A DNA stretch of 64,000 nucleotides from Gemmatimonadaceae bacterium. Its GTDB lineage: Bacteria > Gemmatimonadota > Gemmatimonadetes > Gemmatimonadales > Gemmatimonadaceae. Under the pieces are notes generated by a model that had not been told where the DNA came from, did not search any database, and worked only from the letters and a program-made list of their open reading frames with translations. Location of the stretch: NCBI GenBank assembly GCA_016720905.1, contig JADKJT010000009.1:62001-126000 (forward strand), read 5' to 3'. Both the position numbers and the translations under genes were made by a program. How positions within the stretch are numbered: the stretch's first letter is position 1; each line of letters opens with the position of its first letter. This document shows positions 53,367 through 61,318 of this stretch, piece after piece.

Positions 53367-55220
53367 TTACTTCGACGCCGTCGCCAGCCGCCTGATCTCG
53401 CCGGCCATCGTGCGCACGCGGGCGCCATCCTTGGCGCCCTTCGCGTCGCCATCGACCTGCAGCGCCAGCGCGTTCAGCGCAGCCGCGCGCGCCAGGCCCG
53501 ACTTCATCTCCGCCGCATCAAGCGCCGCGGCAATCGCCGTGGTGCGCTCGGCCGCGAGGCCAGTGCCGCGTACCAGCTGGTCCAGGTACGACCGCACCAC
53601 CACGAACGCCGCCGGCCACGTCATTTTGGGCTGGCTCTGCGGGTTGTAGTCCGTGAAAGTCACCAGCTTCGCCGCGGCGAGTTCGTTTGCGGTCAGCTGC
53701 GGGCTCGGCGTGAGCTCATAGACGTCCAGCCCGCGATCGATCTCCGACGAATAGATCATTCCGTTCCAGTAGTAGGCGCCCCACGAACCACCGATGGTGT
53801 TGCGGCTGCGACCACCGCTGGCTGCCAGGGCGGCGGCACCTGCGGCCGAGGGCACGTCCACCGGCGACGGCGGATCGAGCGAGCCGCGATCGTAGTAGGC
53901 GATTTCGATGACTTTGTCTGCGTCGGTGAAATCCATCACGTTGATGCCGCCCTGATACCAGCCCTGCACGTAGAGATCGCGACCCGGGACCGGGATGATG
54001 CCTCCGTTGTGCGAGACACAGTTCTCCTCGGCCGACTGCGCCAACGGAAGCTTGAAGTAGGCCCGTTGAGTTTGCTTCTTCTTGGCATCGAGCGAAATGA
54101 CCGTGTTGCCGCCCAGCTCGATCATGCTCGAAGCCTGGCACATCGGGCCCGTGCCGCCGCCCCACTCGTCCGTTTGCACCAGCTTCTTGCCGTCGTTGCT
54201 GAACGCGGCCGTGTGCCGCCCCTGGAAGTTGTTCGTGTCGGTCAGCGCATCAATCCGGACCGGCTTCTCGGGGTTCGAGATGTCCACGAGGATGGAGTGC
54301 GTCGAGCAGGCGGCCGCCAGCAGGTTGCGCGAAGGATATGCGGTCACGTCGTGGCAATTGCGCGGCCCGGTATGCAGAGGTTCGGCTGCCGTGTCGCCCG
54401 GGGCGCGACGTCCGCGGCCAGGCGGGCGGTTCGGATCGGTCGGCGCGCAGAATTGCGTGCACTTCGCATCGACATCCAGGCCGGTGAAGATGCGCGCGCC
54501 AGGGATCACGACGGCGCGTTCCGGGTGATCGAGCGCTACCTTGATGATGTCGAGCTGATACAGCGAGTTCGTTGGATCGGCCGGATCCGTGCCGTTCTTG
54601 CACCCGGCGAGTTCCGTCTCGGGCCGGGCATTGGACTGCCCCGACACGTAGATGTACAGAATGTTGGGATCCTTCGGGCTCGGCACGACGGTGTGCGTGT
54701 GCGATCCTTTGCACGTCTGCACGTTCTTCACAAGCTTGGGCGCCTTCGGATTCGACACGTCGTAGATGCGCACCCCCGCCATGTGGTCCTTGGGGTCCTT
54801 CACACCTTGGTTCCCGCAATCATTGCGATTCCCCGCGCCCTCGGCGGAGATGAAGAGGAGATTCCCCACGATCGACGGGTCTCCTTGCGACGTGGTGCAC
54901 TGCACGACCGATGCAACGGCCGGCTTGGCTGGATCGGTGATGTCCCAGATGGTGAAGCCGGCGAAGTTGCCCTGGTAGGCATAGTGCGTGCCGAAGGCGA
55001 TGTCGGAGTTGGCAAACGTCAGCCCGCGGCTGGTGTCGAACTGCGCCGGCTTATGGGTGTTCGACACGAGTCGCATGTTCAGCGACGCGGTGCCGGCGTC
55101 ATAGCGCCCCGGCTTGAGATTGTTGCGAGGATCTGCCTTGCTCGGGTACGTCTGCGCCGACGCCACACTTGGCGCGACGACAGTCGCCAGCAAAAGGATC
55201 AAGCCACGGACGACACGCAT
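53367..55220 (-). CDS. Exported LVIVD-repeat propeller protein
   Basis: 617 residues with a signal peptide (VVRGLILLLATVVAPSVASAQ). The body is a propeller of LVIVD type, recognisable by repeated 'D(I/V)(T/S)(D/N)P(x)KP' units: 'FTIWDITDPAKPAVA', 'VRIYDVSNPKAPKLV', 'ILVDISNPEKPVRI', 'VMDFTDADKVIEI'. Several conserved Cys could pair in the periplasm. A helical C-terminal domain of about 100 residues ends in 'EIRRLATASK'. The function of the family is not established. It follows the DUF305 gene by 66 bp and is probably co-transcribed. Its 3' end is duplicated at 51978-52188. Confidence 0.85.
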   Translation of the reverse strand: MRVVRGLILLLATVVAPSVASAQTYPSKADPRNNLKPGRYDAGTASLNMRLVSNTHKPAQFDTSRGLTFANSDIAFGTHYAYQGNFAGFTIWDITDPAKPAVASVVQCTTSQGDPSIVGNLLFISAEGAGNRNDCGNQGVKDPKDHMAGVRIYDVSNPKAPKLVKNVQTCKGSHTHTVVPSPKDPNILYIYVSGQSNARPETELAGCKNGTDPADPTNSLYQLDIIKVALDHPERAVVIPGARIFTGLDVDAKCTQFCAPTDPNRPPGRGRRAPGDTAAEPLHTGPRNCHDVTAYPSRNLLAAACSTHSILVDISNPEKPVRIDALTDTNNFQGRHTAAFSNDGKKLVQTDEWGGGTGPMCQASSMIELGGNTVISLDAKKKQTQRAYFKLPLAQSAEENCVSHNGGIIPVPGRDLYVQGWYQGGINVMDFTDADKVIEIAYYDRGSLDPPSPVDVPSAAGAAALAASGGRSRNTIGGSWGAYYWNGMIYSSEIDRGLDVYELTPSPQLTANELAAAKLVTFTDYNPQSQPKMTWPAAFVVVRSYLDQLVRGTGLAAERTTAIAAALDAAEMKSGLARAAALNALALQVDGDAKGAKDGARVRTMAGEIRRLATASK

Positions 55221-55286
55221 CGGGTCAAACTCCTGTGGTGGGAATGGGACGGGCCGGACGCCGCGAGCGTCGCGTTACCCGGGGCG

Positions 55287-55904
55287 TTACTTCGGCGGGA
55301 GCTGGGAGAGCAAACGTCGCATGACGCCGATCTCGCCGGTCTGTGCCGTCACGACATCGTTGGAAAAAACGGACACATCCACCTCCTGACCGGCGAGCGG
55401 GGACGCGAAGAGGTCGCGCACCATTTTCAGCGCGCCCTCGTGGTGCATGATCATGTACTTCAGGAACGTCCGATCAAACTCGACACCCTTCGCCGCCTCG
55501 AGCTCCTTGAGCTGCGCTGCCGTCAGCATGCCGTCCATCTGCATGTGCTGCCACGAAGACGTGTCCGGTGCGAACTGCTTGTACCGGCGCAGCCATTCCT
55601 GCATGATTTGGATCTCGGGCACCTGCGACTGATCGATCTTACGAGAAAGCTTGAGCACCTGCGGATTGGCGCCGTTGGCCTCGGCCATGCGCGACATGAC
55701 AATCGCCTGCGCGTGGTGGGCGATCATCCCCTGCATGAACTCGACGTCCGCCTTCGTGTAGCGCGCGCCCTTGGGGATGACGATCTCAGGGCCCATGTGC
55801 ATGCCCGCCATGTCGTGCCCGCCGCCTTGGGCGGACGCGGACGACGATGCGCCGGCCAGCAGGGTCAAGACCGCGAATGCGACGATCGGGCGTTGGGACA
55901 TCAT
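55287..55904 (-). CDS. Exported DUF305 protein, putative metal-binding
   Basis: 205 residues with a signal peptide (VAFAVLTLLAGASSSASAQ). Next is a short His/Met-rich stretch (GGHDMAGMHMGPE), then the ferritin-like DUF305 helical bundle with both family motifs 'MQGMIAHHAQAIVMS' and 'FLKYMIMHHEGALKMV'. DUF305 proteins are often linked to copper or other metal handling. That is a family association, not shown here. First gene of a pair with the LVIVD propeller protein. Confidence 0.9.
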   Translation of the reverse strand: MMSQRPIVAFAVLTLLAGASSSASAQGGGHDMAGMHMGPEIVIPKGARYTKADVEFMQGMIAHHAQAIVMSRMAEANGANPQVLKLSRKIDQSQVPEIQIMQEWLRRYKQFAPDTSSWQHMQMDGMLTAAQLKELEAAKGVEFDRTFLKYMIMHHEGALKMVRDLFASPLAGQEVDVSVFSNDVVTAQTGEIGVMRRLLSQLPPK

Positions 55905-56141
55905 GGCGTGTGTGCTCCGTCAATGTGCCGGCCCTGAGAGCGAGCCGGGCGGGAGAGGAAACCGTGGCGTAGGCAACCTACTATACGATACGGCGTGGAG
56001 GGGCGCTGCACTAGACGTCGACGTGCGATCACCTCGCCGTGCCTCGCTTGTCGGCTTGCGCGGCGCCAGATGTGCCCTACGTTGAACGGTCCGGCGCGCA
56101 CGTTGTCGTCAGCATCATGTGGCACTTCACAGGAGCTGGAA
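55905..56141. other. Divergent intergenic region
   Basis: 237 bp between the DUF305 gene (-) and an alpha/beta hydrolase (+), so promoters for both should lie here. An AT-rich island at 55976-55992 (ACCTACTATACGATACG) contains TATACG on one strand and TATAGT on the other, but no matching -35 was found at the right distance. Nothing else is recognised. Confidence 0.3.
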
Positions 56142-57128
56142 TTGCGATTACTCGATTCACTCGCCCGCTGCGCCGTGGTCACGGCGGTCGCGGCATGTGC
56201 TGCGCTCTCGGTGACGCTGGCGGCGCCAACCGCCGCTGCACAAACGTCCGGCTACTTCATGACGTCCGATAGCGCCAAGCTGTTCTACAAGATCATCGGC
56301 CGCGGCCCCGACACGCTCATCGCCATACACGGTGGACCGGGCATGGACCTCGAGTCCATCTACGGGGATTTTGCCGTGCTCGGTGCCAGGCACGTGGTGA
56401 TCTTCTACGACCAGCGCGGTGGCGGAAAGTCGGAGTTGCCCGCGGACACCATGCGGCTCGTTGCGCAGCGACAGATCCAGGATCTCGACGAGCTGCGGCA
56501 GCATTTCAAGCTCGCCAAGGTCACGCTCATCGCGCACTCCTACGGGCCATTGCTGGCGGCGTCGTACGCCCTGGCGCATCCAGATGCCGTCACGCGCATG
56601 GTGTTTGTCGGACCCGTGCCGCCGTATCGCGGCGATTTCAGCGCGCGCTACGGCACGGCGCTGAACGCGCGACTCGACAGTGCGCAACGTGCGGCGATGC
56701 GCACGGCGTCGCGAGTGCAGAACGATCCGGCGTCGTCCGAGGTGGTGGCGCGCCAGGCGTGTCGTGACTACTGGGCGCTTGGTTTGCGTCCGCGACTGGC
56801 CGATCCCGATCGCACGATCACGCTGGTGAAGTCGGACTTCTGCAAGACGGACATCATGGGAATTCGCTACGGCGGTCGTATCGGCAATCGCGTGATCATG
56901 GGTTCATTCGGCGTTTGGGACCTGCGTCCGCAACTCAGGACGCTGAACGCGCCGTTGCTGGTGGTGCACGGCGAAGCGGAAACAATTCCGATGGACATGG
57001 TGGAGGCATGGGCGACGTCGATGCCGCACGCCACACTCCTGAAGGTGCCGAAGGCGGCGCACTTCACCTACGCCGAGCGTCCGGAGCTGGTGTGGCCCGC
57101 CGTGGAGACGTTCCTGTCGGGGAAGTAG
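56142..57128 (+). CDS. Exported alpha/beta hydrolase, proline-iminopeptidase-like
   Basis: 328 residues from TTG 56142. An AGGAG site six bases upstream and a signal peptide directly after (CAVVTAVAACAALSVTLAAPTAAAQ) decide this start, although the frame is open further upstream. Peptidase S33-like pattern: 'LIAIHGGPGMDLESIYGD', 'HVVIFYDQRGGGKSE', nucleophile Ser in 'TLIAHSYGPLLAASYAL', Asp in 'LLVVHGEAETIPMD' (an acidic residue here) and His in 'VPKAAHFTYAERPEL'. It probably hydrolyses small peptides or esters in the periplasm. Confidence 0.85.
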   Translation: MRLLDSLARCAVVTAVAACAALSVTLAAPTAAAQTSGYFMTSDSAKLFYKIIGRGPDTLIAIHGGPGMDLESIYGDFAVLGARHVVIFYDQRGGGKSELPADTMRLVAQRQIQDLDELRQHFKLAKVTLIAHSYGPLLAASYALAHPDAVTRMVFVGPVPPYRGDFSARYGTALNARLDSAQRAAMRTASRVQNDPASSEVVARQACRDYWALGLRPRLADPDRTITLVKSDFCKTDIMGIRYGGRIGNRVIMGSFGVWDLRPQLRTLNAPLLVVHGEAETIPMDMVEAWATSMPHATLLKVPKAAHFTYAERPELVWPAVETFLSGK

Positions 57129-57194
57129 CGCGCACGTTCGACGTCCCCGCGCCTGTCCGGCGACGTGCACACTTCTCATCGAGGATTCCGCATC

Positions 57195-57584
57195 ATGGTG
57201 ACCATCACGGTGGACGGCGGCGTGCTGCATCTGGAAGTTGTCGGCATCGACAAGTTGTGGAGTCTGCGCAGCCACCTCGAGATTCCGCTCGATCACGTGC
57301 GCTCAGCGATGCCGGCACCTGACAGTGCGAAGGGGTGGTTTGAGGGACTGCGGCTCGCCGGGACGTTTGTTCCCGGACTCCTCACGGCAGGCACGTTCTA
57401 TGAAGATGGCGGCCTGGTCTTCTGGGATGTGCATCATCCGGAAAACGCGGTCGCCATCGAACTCGAGCACGAACGCTATCGCCGACTCGTAGTTGAGGTG
57501 GAAGACCCCGCGGCGACGGTGCGACTGATCGCGTCAGCACTGAAGGGACGAGTCCCAGCCGATCGAACGGGCCAGTCACAATGA
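57195..57584 (+). CDS. Conserved-looking protein of unknown function
   Basis: 129 residues from ATG 57195 (GAGGA site nine bases upstream). It has no signal peptide. The pattern 'TITVDGGVLHLEVVGIDKLWSLRSHLEIPLDHVRSA', 'GTFVPGLLTAGTFYEDGGLVFWDVHHPENAVAIELEHERYRRLVVEVEDP' suggests a small beta-rich PH-like fold, as in short proteins that describe membrane-lipid or DUF-type domains. No function is proposed. Confidence 0.65.
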   Translation: MVTITVDGGVLHLEVVGIDKLWSLRSHLEIPLDHVRSAMPAPDSAKGWFEGLRLAGTFVPGLLTAGTFYEDGGLVFWDVHHPENAVAIELEHERYRRLVVEVEDPAATVRLIASALKGRVPADRTGQSQ

Positions 57585-57643
57585 TCCTCGGGAGGAAGAT
57601 CCGGCGCCTAGCTGATTGAACCCATCTCCCAGAGCGCCCTCGA

Positions 57644-60448
57644 ATGTTCCAGCGGATCGCCGGTCGTGCCTCGATTGTGTTTTCGGCCCTCCTCCTGGCC
57701 TGTGGAGGAGGAAGTGATGCGGTCACGACGCCCAATCCACCACCGCCAACACCCGTTGCGCCGCTTGGGCCCCCGGCCACCGTGGTCGCATATCAAGGCG
57801 GTGGGCAGACCGGCGAACCAAGCACCGACCTCGGAATACGGCCGGCCGTGATTGTCAAAGACTCCCTCAATCGCGTCGTGCCGGGAGCACCCGTCACCTT
57901 TGCAGTGGACTCGGGTGGCGGAAGCATCGCCGCGGGTCAAGCCACCACTGGTACTGATGGCGTCGCCACGTCCGGCAACTGGACCCTCGGTCCCGGCGAG
58001 GGGCGGCACACGCTACGCGTAACGGTCGGCAGCTTGCCACCTGTCAAACTTGCCGCGATCGCGGTCGTCGCCGAGGTCGTGCTCACGACTGGTCAAACGA
58101 CACTCAGTGGCGGAACGATCACCGTCGTCCGTCCCGGCTCGGCGCTCGACAAATTCAGCATCACCGTTCCCGATTCGGCCTTCTCCGGTGCCGTGTCATT
58201 CACCGTGCGCCAGAGGTCGAGCGCAGGTCTGACCCTGTCGGCTCCCGGTGAAGCCGCGATCCTGCAGGCGATTCGCGCGAGTGGCGGAGGAGTGACGACG
58301 CAAGCCGGCAATCCAGCGGTTACGCCGATCATCACCATCGTGACCAACGGCCCCGCCGCGGCGGCGGGTGAGCTGCTGCTCAGGATTCCCGTGCCCAAGG
58401 GCACCGCCAATCCGCAGGCAGCGGTGGTGGACTCGACCGGCATACCACTCACGTTTCTCCCGATTCTCTCGCGCGACTCGGCGTCGATCACGGTCAGCAC
58501 GCGTGTGCTCAACCCCGCCTTGCTTCGACAGGTAGGCAACCTTCCGCAAGCAACGGTTCCGCCGCACGCGTTGTCGATTGTGATCTATTCAGGACCGAAC
58601 ATCGGTCCCACGTTATCGGCATTCGCGCCACGGGCATTCGGCGCGAGCTTTGTGTACGGGAAGAACGATCTGGCGTATCCGTCCATCGTCACCGCGTACT
58701 CACCGCGAATCGACAACGGTATGGCGTTGGTCGAGTATGGGTCGCTGTTCCAATTTGCTGGTGGCGTCTATCACACGTTTGATCGCGCGAGCGGCGTCGG
58801 GCGGAGTGATACGCGAGGCATCATGACGTCCGCCGGCATATGGGCGGACGCGTTCAGTTCCCTGGGGCGCTACGGTGCTCAGTGGATGCTGTGGTGGCAC
58901 GCACAGGATACGCGGTATGACTACCACATCGCAGAAGCGGTCCTCAACATGCTCTGGTACAACCAACGTCCCGTTCCATTGTGGCTCACCGACGGCACGT
59001 ACTTGAAGATGGTGCTCGTGACTGATTGGGACCCCGCCGGCGAACGGTTCATTGTGCGCGATGCGGTACATGCGGTGCCCAGATACCTCTCGTTCGCCGG
59101 CGGCGTGATGGCGCCGTATACCGATGGTCTCGACGCGACGGTCAGCTATACTGCCCCATACTTCTCGTACGGGTGGCTCAGCACATTCTGGTCTCACCTC
59201 GCGACAGCGGTCACGGACATGTCGTCCGCATCAGCGACCGAGCGCTATAGTCAGCTGTTCCCGAAAACGCAGGTGCAGTCGCGGGGTGCGGTCACACTGC
59301 GTTCGACGCCTGACACGCCGGACACGGTGTACTTCCTGGCCGACACCACGCGCGTCTGGCCCATATTGCAGCCAGCGACCTTTCTCATTCCCACGACGTT
59401 GCCGATCACCCCTGGCTGGGGACTGGCAGGTGCGCGACTGTACGAACGCAGCGACGCAGGAGTCTGGAATACGCAGGCCAGCAGCAGCGGCACATCATTC
59501 TTCCTCGACTGGCGTGCGTTTCCCAACGGCAAAGCACAAACGGTCGGCGTGGAGATTTTGGAGTACAAGAATGCCGCCGACGCATTTCCGGGGTGGACCG
59601 GATGGCGCGAGCTTCGGCTCATCAAATATGGGTTGACCGTTTCCCCGCAATTCAAGGATGCCGGCACGCCCAGCATCTTCACACCGGTATTGGCCAACGG
59701 CTCACCGCCGCTGCCATCGAACGCGAAGTTTGAGTGGGATTTTGGAGACGGCACCCCGAAGCAAGTGGTGACGTCGCTGATCGCCGTGAATCACACGTAC
59801 GCGGCGGGCGGGAGCTTTGATGTCGTGCTGCGCGTGCTGCACTCGGGGCACAGCGACTTGCCGATCGCGCGCGTGACGGTCAACGGGACTGTCAGTGCAA
59901 ATGTCTGGCTGATCACGTCGATCAGCGATCCGGATTCACTGTTCGACGAAGCAACGGACTCCTCAGGTCCGTTGGCCGAGCTGCTGAGGCGTTTGCTCGC
60001 CGTGCCGTCGTCATCGATCCTCTCCATCGAGGACAGCGCGTCCATCCCCGTGCTCAGGCTTCGCGTGCTGCGGACAGCAGTGTGGAATCCGGCTGAGTGC
60101 TGCCCACCCGTGCCGCACGGGCCCGAGCTCCAGATGCCGCTCGGCCCATCTATCCCGCAACAACATGCATTCGGTCCATTCTTCTCCGCGTGGCGAACGA
60201 GCTCGTTCACCCGAACCGCCACCACCATCCAGGCCCAGCAAGCGTTTGGCCCGTTCATCACGTATTCGGTGAAAGATGCCGGTTCCCAGTTGGGGCCGGC
60301 CGGCGGAGTGCGATTCACCGCGTCCATAAACGGCTTGACGATGAACGGAACGATCGCGATCAGTATCATCTTCGTTGACGGCACAACCGGCATCGTCGAC
60401 GGTGAATCCGCTTACCGGCTGCCTTTCACGGCGACGCGCATGCGTTAG
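57644..60448 (+). CDS. Large surface lipoprotein with Ig-like and PKD domains
   Basis: 934 residues with a lipoprotein signal (ASIVFSALLLAC, C20) and a Pro/Thr-rich spacer. An Ig-like domain at about 45-145 ('DSLNRVVPGAPVTFAVDSGGGSIAAGQ') is followed by a strand-rich region. A middle region has many Trp/Tyr ('GIWADAFSSLGRYGAQWMLWWHAQD', 'AEAVLNMLWYNQRPVPLWLTDG'), which could be a ligand-binding or enzyme-like domain. A PKD domain has 'FEWDFGDGTPKQVVTSLIAVNHTYAAGGSF' near 697. No catalytic residues are assigned. It is likely a surface protein with a role in binding or degradation. Confidence 0.8.
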   Translation: MFQRIAGRASIVFSALLLACGGGSDAVTTPNPPPPTPVAPLGPPATVVAYQGGGQTGEPSTDLGIRPAVIVKDSLNRVVPGAPVTFAVDSGGGSIAAGQATTGTDGVATSGNWTLGPGEGRHTLRVTVGSLPPVKLAAIAVVAEVVLTTGQTTLSGGTITVVRPGSALDKFSITVPDSAFSGAVSFTVRQRSSAGLTLSAPGEAAILQAIRASGGGVTTQAGNPAVTPIITIVTNGPAAAAGELLLRIPVPKGTANPQAAVVDSTGIPLTFLPILSRDSASITVSTRVLNPALLRQVGNLPQATVPPHALSIVIYSGPNIGPTLSAFAPRAFGASFVYGKNDLAYPSIVTAYSPRIDNGMALVEYGSLFQFAGGVYHTFDRASGVGRSDTRGIMTSAGIWADAFSSLGRYGAQWMLWWHAQDTRYDYHIAEAVLNMLWYNQRPVPLWLTDGTYLKMVLVTDWDPAGERFIVRDAVHAVPRYLSFAGGVMAPYTDGLDATVSYTAPYFSYGWLSTFWSHLATAVTDMSSASATERYSQLFPKTQVQSRGAVTLRSTPDTPDTVYFLADTTRVWPILQPATFLIPTTLPITPGWGLAGARLYERSDAGVWNTQASSSGTSFFLDWRAFPNGKAQTVGVEILEYKNAADAFPGWTGWRELRLIKYGLTVSPQFKDAGTPSIFTPVLANGSPPLPSNAKFEWDFGDGTPKQVVTSLIAVNHTYAAGGSFDVVLRVLHSGHSDLPIARVTVNGTVSANVWLITSISDPDSLFDEATDSSGPLAELLRRLLAVPSSSILSIEDSASIPVLRLRVLRTAVWNPAECCPPVPHGPELQMPLGPSIPQQHAFGPFFSAWRTSSFTRTATTIQAQQAFGPFITYSVKDAGSQLGPAGGVRFTASINGLTMNGTIAISIIFVDGTTGIVDGESAYRLPFTATRMR

Positions 60449-60625
60449 CCATTTCCGGGGCCGTGCATGGTGGTCGGATGCCCCTTCAGGCGCCTCGCGA
60501 GTTGCAGTTCGACGGGCGTGTGTTGCTCGGTGCCTGGTGCCGAGTAGCGGCAGTATGCCGGCCGAGGGTAGCTTATCGTTGATGTGAAGTGACGACGTGG
60601 TGACGCCACGCTGTATCTTCGCCGC

Positions 60626-61231
60626 ATGCCTCACACGCGTACGACACGGAGGTCCGCCCGCATGCGTGCCGCGACCGACCTGATGACCGCCGAGCAACTT
60701 GTGACCTACAGTGAGCGCGGCCTGCGCACCGAGTTGGTGCGCGGTCGGATGGTGGTGCGCGAACCGGCAGGGTACCGGCATGGTAGCATCGCCGCGCGGG
60801 TACTCACGCGAATTTCGGTGTTTCTCGAAACCGATCAAACCACGCGATCGGCGGTGCATCCCCTGGGCGAGGTACTGGCCGCCGAGACTGGGTTCACCTT
60901 GCAGCGAAGTCCGGATACCGTTCGTGCACCCGACGTCGCCTTCGTGTCGTGGGACCGTCGTCCGACGTCCACCGGGGGGTTCGCGGAGCTCGCGCCCGAT
61001 CTCGCCGTCGAGGTGTTGTCACCGCGTGATCGACCGGGCGAAGTGCTTGCCAAGGTTGCCGACTGGCTGACCGCCGGCTCGACCTTGGTGTGGGTGGTCG
61101 ACCCCGATCGTCGACAGGTGCGCGTGTATCGCGCTGACGGCAGCGCGTTGATTCTCTGCGATCGCATGGTGATCGATGGTGAAGGGACACTGCCCGGCTT
61201 CGTGCTGCCGCTGGATATCCTGTTTGGGTAG
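60626..61231 (+). CDS. Uma2-family PD-(D/E)xK nuclease-fold protein
   Basis: 201 residues (a shorter 189-residue start at ATG 60662 is possible). The Uma2 pattern is clear: 'MTAEQLVTYSERGLRTELVRGRMV', 'RAPDVAFVSWDRRP', 'LAPDLAVEVLSPRDRPGEVLAKVADWLTAGSTLVWVVDP'. The D...ExL region carries the presumed nuclease residues Asp and Glu. Uma2 proteins are abundant in some phyla. Their role is largely unknown. It stands alone. Confidence 0.88.
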   Translation: MPHTRTTRRSARMRAATDLMTAEQLVTYSERGLRTELVRGRMVVREPAGYRHGSIAARVLTRISVFLETDQTTRSAVHPLGEVLAAETGFTLQRSPDTVRAPDVAFVSWDRRPTSTGGFAELAPDLAVEVLSPRDRPGEVLAKVADWLTAGSTLVWVVDPDRRQVRVYRADGSALILCDRMVIDGEGTLPGFVLPLDILFG

Positions 61232-61318
61232 AGCGCCGGGGCGGTTTTCGGCGTATTCTAGATGGTGATTCGACTTCGCACGGCCCCCGTGCGCGCCCCA
61301 CCCCCGATTGGTCTCCCG

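Noticed and set aside
53358..55937. Plus-strand open frame of about 859 codons opposite LVIVD/DUF305
   Set aside because: Composition of a shadow frame. Signal peptides and motifs are all on the minus strand.
55976..55992. Promoter -10 element TATACG/TATAGT between DUF305 and the hydrolase
   Set aside because: No -35 at the proper distance on either strand, so a promoter feature was not claimed.
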